This document shows positions 40,922 to 52,183 of a stretch of DNA of 64,000 bases, one piece after another. The notes beneath the pieces are model-generated. The model had not been told where the DNA came from. It ran no database searches and saw only the letters and a program-made list of their open reading frames with translations. Source of the stretch: Chrysophaeum taylorii (lineage: Eukaryota > Sar > Pelagophyceae > Pelagomonadales > Pelagomonadaceae); contig JAQMWT010000684.1 in assembly GCA_029834535.1 (NCBI GenBank), positions 124,001-188,000 of the forward strand. Direction: 5' to 3'. Numbering within the stretch: the stretch's first letter is position 1; each line of letters opens with the position of its first letter. A program made the translations under genes and the position numbers.

Positions 40922-42350
40922 CAGGGAGTTGGAGAGATTTGACCCTCTCCGGGTACATGGTAGAGACTGCGCGCAGTCTTAGGCGTGTACAGACCATTCC
41001 GCTTGTCACATGCTACTACACAAGGTAGGGGTTTAGGTCCTAGCTCCTTAAGGACATTAGGTCCCATAGAAGCGTTTACACTGACAACGAGGAACGAAGC
41101 CTCTGTTAATTAAACAGAAAACAAGTGCAGGCCAGTAAGTTCACCTAGTCCCAATCTCTAACCCCAGTAAATTCGGTGTAAACCCAATCTCTAACCCCAG
41201 TAAGTTCGGCGTAAACCCACACTCACCCCACTCTCCTGCGAGCTCGTCGCTCTCACCCCCGCCAATCAAAGCTGCTTTGATCCGCACACGCCGCTAAGCT
41301 TTGAGTTTACTCTAAAAGCCCCAGTAAGTTCACACTTGGCCTCAGTAAGTTCACCTGGTCACTAAGTTCTTCTAGTCCCAATCTCTAACCTCAGTAAGTT
41401 CACCTGGTCCCAGTAAGTTTACCTATAGTGCGCGTGTAGACGCTGGGAGGGGGCTTATCAGTATTGCGCAGCACGTGTGGAGTAGGGTGGAGTCGTCGAC
41501 CAAGAAGAGGATATCCTCGGGGTTGCCGATCGACAGAGAGCCACGTAGAGCTGGACGTGGCAGAAGACGGGCTTCGCCAAGAGGATGCCGACCTCGCGGG
41601 GCGTCTGGCCCTGGCTCTTGGTGATCGTTTGGCGTCGGCGGGCCTTAAGGGATACAGGTTGGAGGAGCCTCGGTGACAACGACACGATCGATCATGTATC
41701 TGGTACCGTTGCAGTGGCCGTGCGACGGGTCGAGGTTGCGAAGACTTTGAGCTCGCGATCAAAGTCAGCATGCCGTTGGTTGTTAGGGAGTTCAAAACTC
41801 GACTCTTGAGAGCGAGGCGTCGTCTTCCGACCCAGCCTAGTCAGCCGAAAAGAACTCCGACGCCTCGTCTCCGGGAAAAAAAGGCCGCGGTCATGCGCGC
41901 GTTGTCAGCATCGACAACATCGTTTCGACGGGGCGTGAGAATGGCGCGCTGAAAGAGCCGCCGCGGGTCGTGGAAATAGTCTGCGAGGTCGCCGTAGACG
42001 GCTTGGAGGATCACTGTCTGGCTCTCGCGCCTACCTGATCCTTACTCTCGCGCCTACCTGATCCTTACCCTAAATCGAGGGACAGACAAACAAACAAACA
42101 GACAAACAAACAGACAAACATCTGTCGATTAGTAGTTAGGACCCCATACCTGACGGTACGCACCTGGAGGCCTACTCCATGTTGGAAGAGAGCTTCAGGC
42201 TGTAATCTTCATAGTCATGAAATAAATAATTGCAGAAGGGTAAGGAAGGAGAGGGAAAGCCGTATTACGGGGGGGGGACCCTCAAGTAGAAGAAGTGTGA
42301 AAGGAGTAAGGAACGTCAGTGTCGTACACATTGTAGTGTAGCGCTCTGGA
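40922..42350 (-). repeat. LTR-type block C (copy 1), interrupted by Helitron H2
   Basis: 40922-41121 plus 42142-42350 together match 48692-49108, the block at the 3' end of the Ty3/gypsy fragment. It is therefore probably a solo LTR or 3' terminal piece of that family, later split by H2. Confidence 0.65.
41122..42141 (-). mobile_element. Helitron-like element H2, internally deleted (1.02 kb)
   Basis: Minus-sense element from TCCTAACTACTAATCG (42141) to CTGCACTTG (41122). It carries the same helicase C-terminal fragments as H1 (QTITKSQGQTPREVG, PVFCHVQLYVAL) with different frame breaks. The same host sequence without the element is present at 48886/48887. Confidence 0.85.
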
Positions 42351-42554
42351 TCCCCTCAACGTGTGGGAAAGGCTTTATGCGTTCCAGACGTTCTTGAGTG
42401 TGAAGCTTGTGTACGATACATGAGAGCATCGAGTACCTTAGTAACATCGAGTAACTTAAACATAAAACAACAACATAAACGATGAGGTAACATTAAAATT
42501 AACATTATGAGGAAGTTGGACGCGTTGTCACATTACGTAATGAATCAGCATCCA
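42351..42554. other. 3' flank of ORF X1, no gene
   Basis: AT-rich sequence between the LTR-type block and the end of ORF X1. Nothing recognised. Confidence 0.4.
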
Positions 42555-44201
42555 CTATGTCAGATGCGCGGTCCAATTCATCATCACTATTGTCTTCAAG
42601 TTTCTGTAATTCTGGAGTGGAAGTGTCATGATCTTCGAACTTGTCGTTGTAGTGTTGTTTATAGTAGTCGCGTCGCAGAGATCAGCAAGAGGTGACATGA
42701 CAGAAGACAAGTAGGACATAGCCGCAGCAGGTGTTAGAGGGCGCAGTTCTGTTGCAGGAAGAACATGATCCTGTGCATCAGACATCGCAGTATGTAAGCC
42801 AGCAGCTGTATTTTCAATTAAAAGTCGCTGTATCTCCTCAAAGGTATTTGGAGGAGACTGTTCAACTGAAGTGATAATGGATTTAGAAATCAAATGAGCT
42901 AAGACAGCAAGGGTGGACAATGTAGCATCCTGGTGCATCTGGTAGCTGGAAAGCAAATTGTCCAAGAGTGACACATGCTTGATGTTCTCTGTTAATTGCG
43001 CGTCAAGAGCATCGTTTGCACTTTGAAGTTGAGTGATGGTCTCCAGAGCATCGGAGATTCGTAGGTCACGTTCTGCAAGTTGCTTATAACGCTCAGTGAT
43101 GTGCAAGGAGAGTGACTGGATTTCTTCTTTTAAAATTCGTAAAGTTTCAGGGACATTGTCGGGAGGCTCAACTGTAGGAGTAAGCGCAGCATGCTCATGT
43201 GCTTGCTCAGATTCAGACAATTTAGTGTCTGAAAATGAGCCTATTATTGCGGAAGGATAACCAACTTGTATAAGCACATTTTTGAATGCAGTCTGATGAT
43301 TTGGGACTAAATTAAGGAAGTAGTCCACCATCGGTGGCAATGTCTCACAAGCGGAAGTGTGAATCTGATGTGCAACATCATTAACGAAACACTCAATGAG
43401 AACTCCGTCAGGGGTTGTGACGACACACACTTTGTCTTCGACGGACTGTAGTAGTGACCAGGCGGTAATAAGTATTTCGATATTGAGAGTCGAAAAATGA
43501 GGTAGTTGCAGAAGCAGCGGGGAATTATCATTGTCCGGGTTGATTACTATATCGGAGCTGTCAAGGTTGTGAACGGCCATGTATTTGATGAGCGCATCTT
43601 TGAGCTGTTTATTAATTGGGATGGACTTTCCAAAGCGTAAGATAGCAGCTCGAATATGAGCCGAGGGGTCATTATGACACGAGAGAAGAAACGTGTCAAG
43701 ACGATTCTTCGTTAATGCGGTCCCGTGTTGTGAGAGGTTGCAGATCACACATATCAATAAGAAAACTGGGCGAGGGATATCGAAGCAGTGTGCGGCATGC
43801 TGTGATGATGACAGGTGTTCTTCGATGATTTTAGTAACTTCATCCGTCGTGACCTCGTCCTCAGTACAAATAGCGAGTACTAACGGAGTACCAGGTGCGT
43901 CTGATTTATTGAGGCACTTGGTGCAGAGAACATGCACTTTTACAATTCCTTTAACCTGGGAAAACCTGTGTAAACGTATACCTTCATGTGTAGGTACATT
44001 TGGTGCGTTCTTAATCCGTTTAGTCCTTAAGCACAGGAGGGAGCTCAAGAAATGAAGGTTGTCAACTTTATTGTTCTGTTGTGCATCGGTGAGCAGCTGC
44101 TGCAGAGGCTGAGACCAACAGTGGATATCTTTAGGTCGTGGTAGCAGGAAATTAGGAGGGTGATTACCAAGCGAAATAACATTTCCTTTCATCATCGCCA
44201 T
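42555..44201 (-). CDS. ORF X1: uncharacterised ORF downstream of copia pol
   Basis: 548 residues from the first ATG; the open frame begins at GTG 44294. Features: CTKC (93-96), CVIC (about 151-154), SAHIRAAILR (180-189), a coiled-coil (about 360-410, ILKEEIQSLSLHITERYKQ) and a helical C-terminus. It aligns by motif order with ORF X2 (62460-63890): CT-K/Q-CLN, a second CxxC, C...HIRA-T/A-I-I/L-R, coiled coil, then a PxxFEEIQRLL-like helix. It lies about 290 bp after copia RNase H on the same strand, where envelope-like ORFs sit in some plant Sireviruses. No known domain recognised; it could be a Gag-like or accessory nucleic-acid-binding protein. Confidence 0.65.
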   Translation of the reverse strand: MAMMKGNVISLGNHPPNFLLPRPKDIHCWSQPLQQLLTDAQQNNKVDNLHFLSSLLCLRTKRIKNAPNVPTHEGIRLHRFSQVKGIVKVHVLCTKCLNKSDAPGTPLVLAICTEDEVTTDEVTKIIEEHLSSSQHAAHCFDIPRPVFLLICVICNLSQHGTALTKNRLDTFLLSCHNDPSAHIRAAILRFGKSIPINKQLKDALIKYMAVHNLDSSDIVINPDNDNSPLLLQLPHFSTLNIEILITAWSLLQSVEDKVCVVTTPDGVLIECFVNDVAHQIHTSACETLPPMVDYFLNLVPNHQTAFKNVLIQVGYPSAIIGSFSDTKLSESEQAHEHAALTPTVEPPDNVPETLRILKEEIQSLSLHITERYKQLAERDLRISDALETITQLQSANDALDAQLTENIKHVSLLDNLLSSYQMHQDATLSTLAVLAHLISKSIITSVEQSPPNTFEEIQRLLIENTAAGLHTAMSDAQDHVLPATELRPLTPAAAMSYLSSVMSPLADLCDATTINNTTTTSSKIMTLPLQNYRNLKTIVMMNWTAHLT

Positions 44202-44584
44202 AACATCGAACTTACAGTGCTTCAATAAATAGTATTCTGTACTCTTTACAGGGGTGTCACCATCATGTCGATTTGGTATTGACGTGGGGGTCACTGGAGC
44301 TTTAGTTCATTGAGCAACAGAGAGATACGATGGTCGTTTACGGTTGTTGGGAGATCCGGCAGGAACAAGTGACGGATTCAGAGCATTAAAAGGTGATGAT
44401 AGGGCGGATATTCCACCCCGTCCACGATTCACTACTGAGTATCGTCGTCGTGCTGCCTCTTTGATCTTGGCAGGGTTCATCTTTTGTAAACATAATATGA
44501 AGATGCTTCGTCAGCAATCTGCAGTTTTCGTTTCTGTGAGGGCTAGTTTAATGTCATTATGGACGTAGTGATAAGGGTAATGAT

Positions 44585-46343
44585 TAAGGGTCTTGCTGGG
44601 CTATGGGTTGTTGTAGACCAAGTAACGTGCGAAACCTAGTAAAGAAAGGAGCACCGAAGGGCTTAGTGAATCCATCAGCAATATTCTGAGTGCCAGAAAC
44701 ATGGTGCAAGCGAATACGTCTTAGGTGAACATAGTCACGAATACGAAACCAGCGTGTACTGATGGCTTTGGCTTTGGTTGCACTATCCGGATTATTCGAT
44801 CAGTGGATGGCAAAAGCTGAATCTCCGAGTATAGGGCTGTTACGTATAAATGACATGTCAGACGGGAGAGGATTGTCATGGGCATCGTAATCTAGTAGCA
44901 GATCTCCCCCTGGAGGTTGGCGAAGATAGTACTGCGGATTTATAACGAACGCCATTTCCGTCAGAAGTTTGCGTAGCCAGACCATATCATCAGCACACAT
45001 ATTTAGAGCAATAAGCTCACTCTCATGTGTGGAAGTGGCCGTTATAGGTTGTAATTTGGATTTCCAAGTAATAAGAGAACCAAACAGAAAAATAGCATAA
45101 CCAGTTGTAGATTTGCGATCTTGTTCGTAGGAGGGTGCGTTATCAGCGTCAACGAACGCAACCAGTGGATCAAAATTACCTGAATCCACTTGTTATTTAG
45201 TATAGTCTAAAATGGTTGCCATATCAGTGCGATTGCCGATAATAGATCTGAGATGTTCCATTAGAGCAGAAGAACCAGAGTAGTACCATAGTCGAAGATT
45301 GCGATTTTCTGGTTTGCGCAAGTAGCGAAGTACTCCTGTTAATACCTGGAAGTGCAGATATTCTGGATTGTGCGTTCCACGGGAGCAGCGACTAAGGCTT
45401 TGCGATAAGTCAGGGCGACAGGCCAACTGTACAAAAGTGAGCTTGCCGAGTAAGGTGGAGAAGGTGTGCTGGATGAACTTGTCCATATCAGAGGATGGCT
45501 CTCCAGTTTTATATATAGTCGAAGGAGACATAGAGGTAGATGTGGGATGTAAATTTGTTAGTATAGGGTACTCTTCAAACAAGGCATCGAGTTTGGCTTG
45601 GAAGTCGAGTGAGATGGAACCATCGGTAGTGCGTGTTACTCGCATGCCTAGAAGAGTAAGAACTTCTTCGAAGTCTTCAACAGAGTATTCTTTCTTGATG
45701 GCTTGTTGGAATTCACGACGTAGACTTTCCGATGTACAGATGACAACAACATCATCCAGTGGTAGAGTACAAAGTAAAAACGTAGCGTCGGATTGGACTT
45801 CGGTATAGATGCAGGTATGTGTTCGAAAGCGTTGATAGCCTAGCGTGTCGAAGAAACCATTTATGGTTTGGTTCCAGAGTGCAGGACTCTGTCGTAATCC
45901 ACGAAGAGATTTGAGTAGTTTTGGGAGACGTCGTCCTTGGTACTTTGCATCTTCTGGATCCAATAGGTGAATACCTTGTGGCAATTTAACGTAGACATGA
46001 GAATCTATGGGGGCTTGAACAAACGCGTTAGGCACATCTATGTGATAGACGGGAAGTCGGAGGTGTGCTGCGAGCGCCAGAACACAACGGATACCAGTGA
46101 GCTGCGCCATTGGACTAAATGTGTTAAAAAGTCGGTGCCCAGGGAGGCTAAAAATCCCCGCAGGACCAATCTCGCTTTGTGTTTGAGGTATTCGCCGGCA
46201 GCGTTAGTCTTTATACGTAATACCAGCCGGGTATCAATAGGCTTGGAGTTGGCCATGAGCAACGATAACTTAAAGCAGCCAAATTTGACAATATCAAAAA
46301 TCTCCTTGGAAATTGCGGGGATGTAGGTGCAGGGCATTTAACA
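44585..46343 (-). pseudogene. Copia family B reverse transcriptase-RNase H, 5' truncated
   Basis: Reading leftward: VLRIKTNAAGEYLKHKARLV (RT start, 46240-46170), a frameshift near 46110, YHIDVPNAFVQAPIDSHVYV, LPLDDVVVI as the catalytic YxDD-type motif, then RNase H VAFVDADNAP..QDRKSTTGY (45180-45080). After an in-frame TGA at about 44800 the copia end IRLHHVSGTQNIADGFTKP follows, to about 44585. Gag, protease and integrase are missing. Confidence 0.85.
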
Positions 46344-46643
46344 TGCAGTGGTAAGTCACCTAGGAAACCATCCCGTCTCATCATGAACGTCTGGAAGTAT
46401 TTAATTCGGGGAATGAAAGGATGTGTTCCCTATATCCTCAGAACACGACAGGCGGCATCTAGAACTACACGAGAAAGGTTAAGTGTATAGTGCTACATAC
46501 CTCGGGACGCGCTAGACCATGATGATGAGCTTGAGCACAAATCAGTGGACAATTGACTGTGTAGAAAGGAAGAAGAAAGGGTAAGGAAGAGATCGCGCTC
46601 TCAACGGACGGAATAAGGGTAGGAGTTAGCAGATTTCTCTGCA
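46344..46643 (-). repeat. Copia family B LTR (300 bp), 5' copy
   Basis: Minus-sense TGCAGAGAAATCTGC ... CCACTGCA, with TG/CA ends. About 90% identical by eye to 61627-61927. It directly precedes the truncated copia B pol. Confidence 0.7.
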
Positions 46644-46697
46644 GAGCGTTTAAATTCTCAAGTACAAGTTTATCATCGTCATTTAATTCGGGACGAA

Positions 46698-47791
46698 CAA
46701 GTGCAGGCCAGTAAGTTCACCTAGTCCCAATCTCTAACCCCAGTAAGTTCACCTGGTCCCAGTAAGTTCACCTAGTCCCAATCTCTAACCCCAGTAAGTT
46801 CACCTGGTCAGTAAGTTCACCTAGTCCAAATCTCTAACCCCAGTAAGTTCGGCGTAAACCCACTCGTGCTCACACCACTCCTTCGAGCTCGTCGCTCTCG
46901 CCTCCGCCAATCTAAGCTGCTTTGATCCGCACACGCCGCTAACCTTTGAGTTTACTCTAAAACCCCCAGTAAGTTCATCTGGTCCCAGTAAGTTCACCTG
47001 GTCACTAAGTTCACCTATCCCAATCTCAAACCCCGGTAAGTTCACCTGGTCCCAGTAAGTTCACCTACAGTGCGCGTGTAGACGCCGGGAGGGGGCTTAT
47101 CGGTATTGCGGAGCACGTGTGAGGTAGGGTGGAGTCGTCGACTCAGAAGAGCATATTCTCGGGGTTGCCGATCGACAGAGAGCCACGTAGAGCTGGACGT
47201 GACAGAAGACGGGCTTGGGCAAGAGGACGCCGACCTCGCGGGGCGTCTGGCCCTGGCTCTTGGTGATCGTTTGGCGTCGGCGGGCCTTACGGGATACAGG
47301 TTGGAGGAGCCTCGGTGACAACGACACGATCGATCATGTATCTGGTACCGTTGCAGTGGCCGTGCGACGGGTCGAGGTTGCGAAGACTTTAAGCTCGCGA
47401 TCAAAGTCAGCATGCCGTTGGTTGTCAGGGAGTTGAAAACTCGACTGTAAAGAGCGAGGCGTCGGCTTCCGACCCAACCTAGTCGGCCGAAAAGAACTCC
47501 GACGCCTCGTCTTCGGGAAAAAAAGGCCGCGGTCATGCGCGCGTTGTCAGCATCGACAACATCGCTTCGACGGGGCGTGAGAATGGCGCGCTGAAAGAGC
47601 CGCCGCGGGTCGTGGAAATAGTCTGCGAGGTCGCCGTAGACGGCTTGGAGGATCACTGTCTGACACTCGCACCTACCTGATCCTTACTCTCGCGCCTACC
47701 TGATCCTTACCCTAAATCGAGGGACAGACAAACAAACAAACAAACAAACAAACAAACAGACAGACAAACATCTGTCGATTAGTAGTTAGGA
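46698..47791 (-). mobile_element. Helitron-like element H3, internally deleted (1.09 kb)
   Basis: Minus-sense TCCTAACTACTAATCG (47791) to CTGCACTTG (46698). The helicase remnant is slightly longer in one frame: YGDLADYFHDPRRLFQRAIL through FNSLTTNGMLTLIA (47650-47400). The 3' region of GTGAACTTACTGG repeats is longer than in H1. Confidence 0.85.
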
Positions 47792-48175
47792 CAAGATTAA
47801 AAGACTCTTGAAAGAAAATTCGTTCAAGATTATTTCGCTCATCGACAGATCGTCGATGAGTGTGATTTATATGCCACGTCTTGAGGTGGGCCGGGAGTGC
47901 ATCTTCATCTGGAAGATGAAGCTCGTTGACTTTCTCTAATTTCCAACGAGAAAAGATGATATTAACTTCGTGGTCGATCAGTTGATTGTACTCCGGGGCA
48001 TTCCGCGTGTAAGCGTCGAATGAATCGTAGCAAAACAACGCGTCCGCATATGGGCTCGTCATGTGCCTACGAAGCATTTCAAGTTGCAAACTGACCTTAG
48101 TTGAATTGTCTTGGAAACGAAGTCCAGCGTTTAACTTGTCAACTAGAGGTTGTTCCCGTTATAAATATCCGTGGT
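47792..48175 (-). pseudogene. ORF fragment truncated by H3
   Basis: The leftward frame LVDKLNAGLRFQDNS, LEMLRRHMTSPYADALFCY, DHEVNIIFSRWKLEKV ends at the H3 boundary. It looks protein-coding but no family was recognised; a retroelement Gag is possible. Confidence 0.4.
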
Positions 48176-48691
48176 GGGTATTGGTTTGGGTTTTGCCATT
48201 GTTGTGACCGACTCGAGGTAGGTTAGAGGATTGATAAACAGGTTCGACACCTAAGAATGAAGGGCTTCTATAAGGCGGGTACATATGTACAGTACGCCAT
48301 ATTTAAGCATGGATTTATTCACAAGACCAAACAAAGCAACATGTCATTTAAACATGATGATTTGAGACTGAAGAACGGATTAATTCTCTAGCAGTAGGTC
48401 TGTTGTTGGGAATGCAAGGAAAAACCCGCACAAGTTTCCGCGGCTTGTGTAGGAGAAAAAAAAATAGTTTTATTAGTTATGCGAGTGCACGTGACCAGTG
48501 ACCGACCCAACTCGGTCATGAACCAAAATAACTGGTGGACACGCACCGTCACACAACAGATATGTACAGTAGACCACCGCCAAACACATTGTCGGGTTGT
48601 GCTCGTGATCAGGCGTGATCAGGCGTAAATTGATCACTCCATTATACGCACAACGCAGTTGGGCTGACACACCTACGCATCTGGGCCCATA
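48176..48691. other. No gene recognised
   Basis: AT-rich sequence left of LTR-type block C. A minus frame entering from the block (48832 leftward) shares its first 47 or so residues (GPNVLKELGPK...) with 41067 leftward, then diverges. Confidence 0.4.
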
Positions 48692-49108
48692 ACCTGGAGA
48701 GATTTGACCCTCTCCGGGTACATGGTAGAGACTGCGTACAGTCTTAGGCGTGTACAGACCATTCCGCTTGTCACATGCTACTACACAAGGTAGGGATTTA
48801 GGCCCTAACTCCTTAAGGACATTAGGTCCCATAGAAGCGTTTACACTGACAACGAGGAACGAAGCCTCTGTTAATTAAACAGAAAACCCCGTACCTGACG
48901 GTACGCACCTGGAGGCCTACTCCATGTTGGAAGAGAGCTTCAGACTGTATTCTTCATAGTCATGAAATAAATAATTGCGAAAGGGTAAGAAAGGAGAGGG
49001 AAAGCCGTATTACGGAGAGAAAACCCTCAAGTAGAAGTGTGAAAAAGGAGTAGTGTGAAAGGAGTAAGGAATGTCAGTGTCGTACACATTATAGTGTAGC
49101 GCTCTGGA
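48692..49108 (-). repeat. LTR-type block C (copy 2), uninterrupted, with the H2 empty site
   Basis: Matches 40922-42350 without the Helitron. The H2 insertion point corresponds to CAGAAAA|CCCC at 48886/48887. It follows the gypsy pol end on the minus strand. Confidence 0.7.
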
Positions 49109-51560
49109 GGAGTGGGATCTTTGGTCAGCTTCGAATTATCGGTAAAGCTACAAACATCAATATCCTTGTATTCGGGCTTGAGTAGGCGGGTAGAAAGACG
49201 AGGTGTCGGCTTAAAGTAGGAAAGCTTGTCCTTGGGACCGAGATCGGTATAAAAGTGTACAGCAACTCGATCGTTCTCGAAATCATAGCGCTCGTAATCT
49301 TCGGGAACATAAATAATCTTCTTGCGCCAATAAGACTTTTTGTGATCTGGAATCCGGAAAACAACGAACTTGCCATGTTTGTAGTCGCACCGGAAAGTCT
49401 CTTTCGGCTTTGGAATAGCGCGATCAACTATCGGAGGAACCATAACAGGCGTAATTTGTTGGACAGACACGGTCCGTCGCTCGGGTGGAGAGTCAAGAGG
49501 CTCGATCTTGTAGGTAGCGGTGAGAGTCGCTTGATGATAACAAACGGTCCACGCCACTCGGGTCGTAGTTTGTTCTGCGGACGAGGGATGTACAGCAAAA
49601 CATGAGATTCTTCTTCGTACTCGACATCGACTTGATCAGCGTCATAGGCTAACTCTTGCTTGCGCTTAGCTTTCTGGTGAGCTTCAGCAACAACTAGCGT
49701 GCAGTATGTTAGCGCATTGCGAGTTTCAGTCAAAGCATCAGCACGTGTTTTGGGCAAAAGATGAATTGGCTGAACTAACAAGGTGTAATCAGTCGGGAGC
49801 ACGGGCTGGCGGTTTTGACGAAGCACGAACGGCGAAATTTGCGTAACAGGAATGAACATGCGATTGTAGCAAAAGGCAACGTAGTGAGCAAAGGCAGGCC
49901 AATCAGTGATACTCCGACCTTGAAGACAGGCTCGAAGAAAAGCCTTGAGAAAACGGTTCACGCGTTCTGCAGGAATAGCCTGAGCATGATAGGGATTCCT
50001 AGTCTTGTATCGCACATTGAAGAGATGGCAGAACTCCTCCATCATCTTATTGACTAATTCACGACCATTATCCGTGCGAATCATCTGCGGCAAATATCCT
50101 TTTAACAAGATGTTGGTGACAAAAGACTCAAGAATAGCCTCAGCGGTCTTGCTGTGAAGCACATCTAGAATTAAGAAGTGAGAAAAAGGATCGAAGAAAA
50201 CGATAATGAGCGTTTCAGGTCCGGAACTAAGCAAGGGCCCGAAGAAATCCATACAAAGAACAGAACAATCTCCATCATAGGCGGGCTGGTGAAGTAGACC
50301 AGCTTCTTCGGTTCGGGCGTGCGAGCTTTCTGACACACCGAACAGTTGAGCGATATAGGCTCCGACTTCGCTCGACATGTGTGGCCACGAGAAGCGCTCC
50401 AAAAGTGCCTGGACCGTGCTCTCGCGACCCATGTGTCCACCATTAACAGGGCTGTCATGGTACAGCTGAATTATACGTTCGCGGAGTCTTGCGGGTTCAA
50501 CAGTCATTGGATGCAGATCGACAGCGATGCGATAGAGTACTTTTGTGACCCGTTCGAAACGAGCGTTGGCTCCATAACGACGAAGGGAATGTCCTTGAGC
50601 CATCCGAGAGCGAATATTCTTGCACATCGGATCTTCCTTCTGCTCTCGAATAATCTCATCGAGCGTCAGGTTGTCGGGAATCTTGTCGATGTACTCCTGA
50701 TAAGCAGCAGCATCATGCAAAGGCTGAGGTTGGGTCTGCAAATGACGCTTTTGACGTTGAGTCGTCGCACTGGACACCGCTAGATACATAGGATCGTATG
50801 GAGGTTCACCTTTCTCCTCAGGTATGTAGGTTGTAATAAATGACAACATGACATGACACCTTGCAGTGGTACCCCTTTCTCATCAATAGACTTCGGCAGC
50901 TGTTGGAAAACCAAATAAGCGTGGTTGAGAGGCTCGCCAAACTCGTCAGTCTCGATCACGTGATCTATAGGATTGCGAGAGAGGCAATTAGGGGTGCTCA
51001 TTCCCGGCGACTTACCCGGCTTGTACCAAATTCAGGGTTAAAGTTCGCGAGTCGCATAGCCCATCGAGCGAGCTGGCCAGATGAATGAGTAGCTTTACGC
51101 AAGAACGTCAAATTACGATGATCCGTCTCGAGAACAGTCCTATGTCCTTCAATACAGGCTCGAAAATGCTCCAGAGAGAGAATGACAAACAACAGCTCCA
51201 AACGGCAAGGCTCATAATGTCGCGTCTCCTTCGGCACAGCACGGCTCCAATACTCGATCACTCGCTCCTCTCGCGTCACCTTCCCACCGTCGTCTTTGAC
51301 ATCGACGATCTGGAGGAGATATGCGCCAAGACCATCCTTAGACGCATCAGAGCGTATCTCGAACGGCAAATTGCAATCTGGGTGGTACACTCCGCGAGAA
51401 TCAGCAAGAACGGCAATAATCGTACGTCGTCAACTCCGTTGAGAAGCGCGAGCGCGTCCATGTCGACAAGCATCCGCAGCACCGTTCGGTTTGCCTCATT
51501 AGTCTTGGCTATCGCACGCGGTTCGTCTGCCATGCCGCGGTTGACCGTTCACTGGAAGCG
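49109..51560 (-). pseudogene. Ty3/gypsy pol fragment: RNase H and integrase
   Basis: Reading leftward: a degenerate RT end, then RNase H (FEIRSDASKDGLGAYLLQ, YEPCRLELLFVILSLEHF, LETDHRNLTFL; 51360-51060), a PNCLSRNP motif and integrase (50849-49430). Integrase has HMGRESTVQALLERFSWP and a DDE core with D in VLCMDFFGP, D in IRTDNGREL and E in PAERVNRF. The CxxC of the zinc motif (NCSVCQ) is visible only in a shifted frame near 50350, so compensating indels have altered it. A further frameshift near 49550 leads to the C-terminal tail. No 5' LTR, Gag or full RT. Confidence 0.85.
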
Positions 51561-51732
51561 GATACCGGGTGTAGGTAATACAAGGTAGTAAGCACCGTTC
51601 TTTACGGATTACAAGAGTGAAAGTTGGCCGAATAGCGAATAAAGTTTTAGGAATAATTGAAAAAAAAAAGACACGTATAAAAATTACGCAAAAAGATGTG
51701 ACACCTAAAACGTTAAAATACATGCAAGGACT
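51561..51732. other. AT-rich junction sequence
   Basis: Decayed element 5' side and host sequence. It includes ACATGCAAGGAC (51720-51732... left copy of the SB3 target duplication). Confidence 0.4.
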
Positions 51733-51980
51733 GACTAAGCGAACTAATTTAAGACCTCCCCCGAGGCATGGGAGCCAGAGCATGGGAGCCAGGCCGGACC
51801 TGCAGGAGCCGATCCGGAATCACAGAGGAAAATCACGCAGTTGGGGCAGAGGCGAGGGACGTGGACTTGTTGATGGCGGACCGCCACTGCACTCGGTCTT
51901 GTACGAGGTCGTGCGAAAGCGTTACAGGCCGCGAACGTGTTGGTCCACGAACAATCGACCTGTCCGTCGCGTTCTGCCAA
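51733..51980 (-). mobile_element. SINE-like repeat, type B, 5' truncated (SB3)
   Basis: Same hairpin and body as SB1, with a duplicated GAGCATGGGAGCCAG segment and decayed tail. Flanked by ACATGCAAGGAC and ACATGCAAAGGAC (51981-51993), a probable target duplication with one indel. Confidence 0.75.
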
Positions 51981-51993
51981 ACATGCAAAGGAC

Positions 51994-52080
51994 ATATAAA
52001 GAACCCCACAAAACCACACACATCCTTCATGCACCACCCCCCCCACCCCCCTTAGCAGTCGACCTTTAAAGACATATAAA
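51994..52080 (+). repeat. Dispersed CA-rich 3'-terminal motif (copy)
   Basis: CCCCACAAAACCACACAC through CCTTAGCAGTCGACCTTTAAA, matching 2350-2419 and 55170-55255. Confidence 0.65.
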
Positions 52081-52146
52081 GAAAAATATAGACTAATTAG
52101 GGCCGGCGCGGCAGGGCTTTGGTTGAAAGTTTATGAAAGTTAGAAA

Positions 52147-52183
52147 GGGGGGGGGGGGGGTTAGAAAGGGGGGGGGGGGGGCG
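52147..52183 (+). repeat. Duplicated poly-G tract
   Basis: Two G runs of 13-14 separated by TTAGAAA. It overlaps the C-terminal codons (Pro run) of the next gene. Confidence 0.8.

Noticed and set aside
46344-46643. This 300-bp repeat as a family A LTR
   Set aside because: It shares no sequence with the family A LTR end; its two copies flank family B pol and ORF X2 instead.
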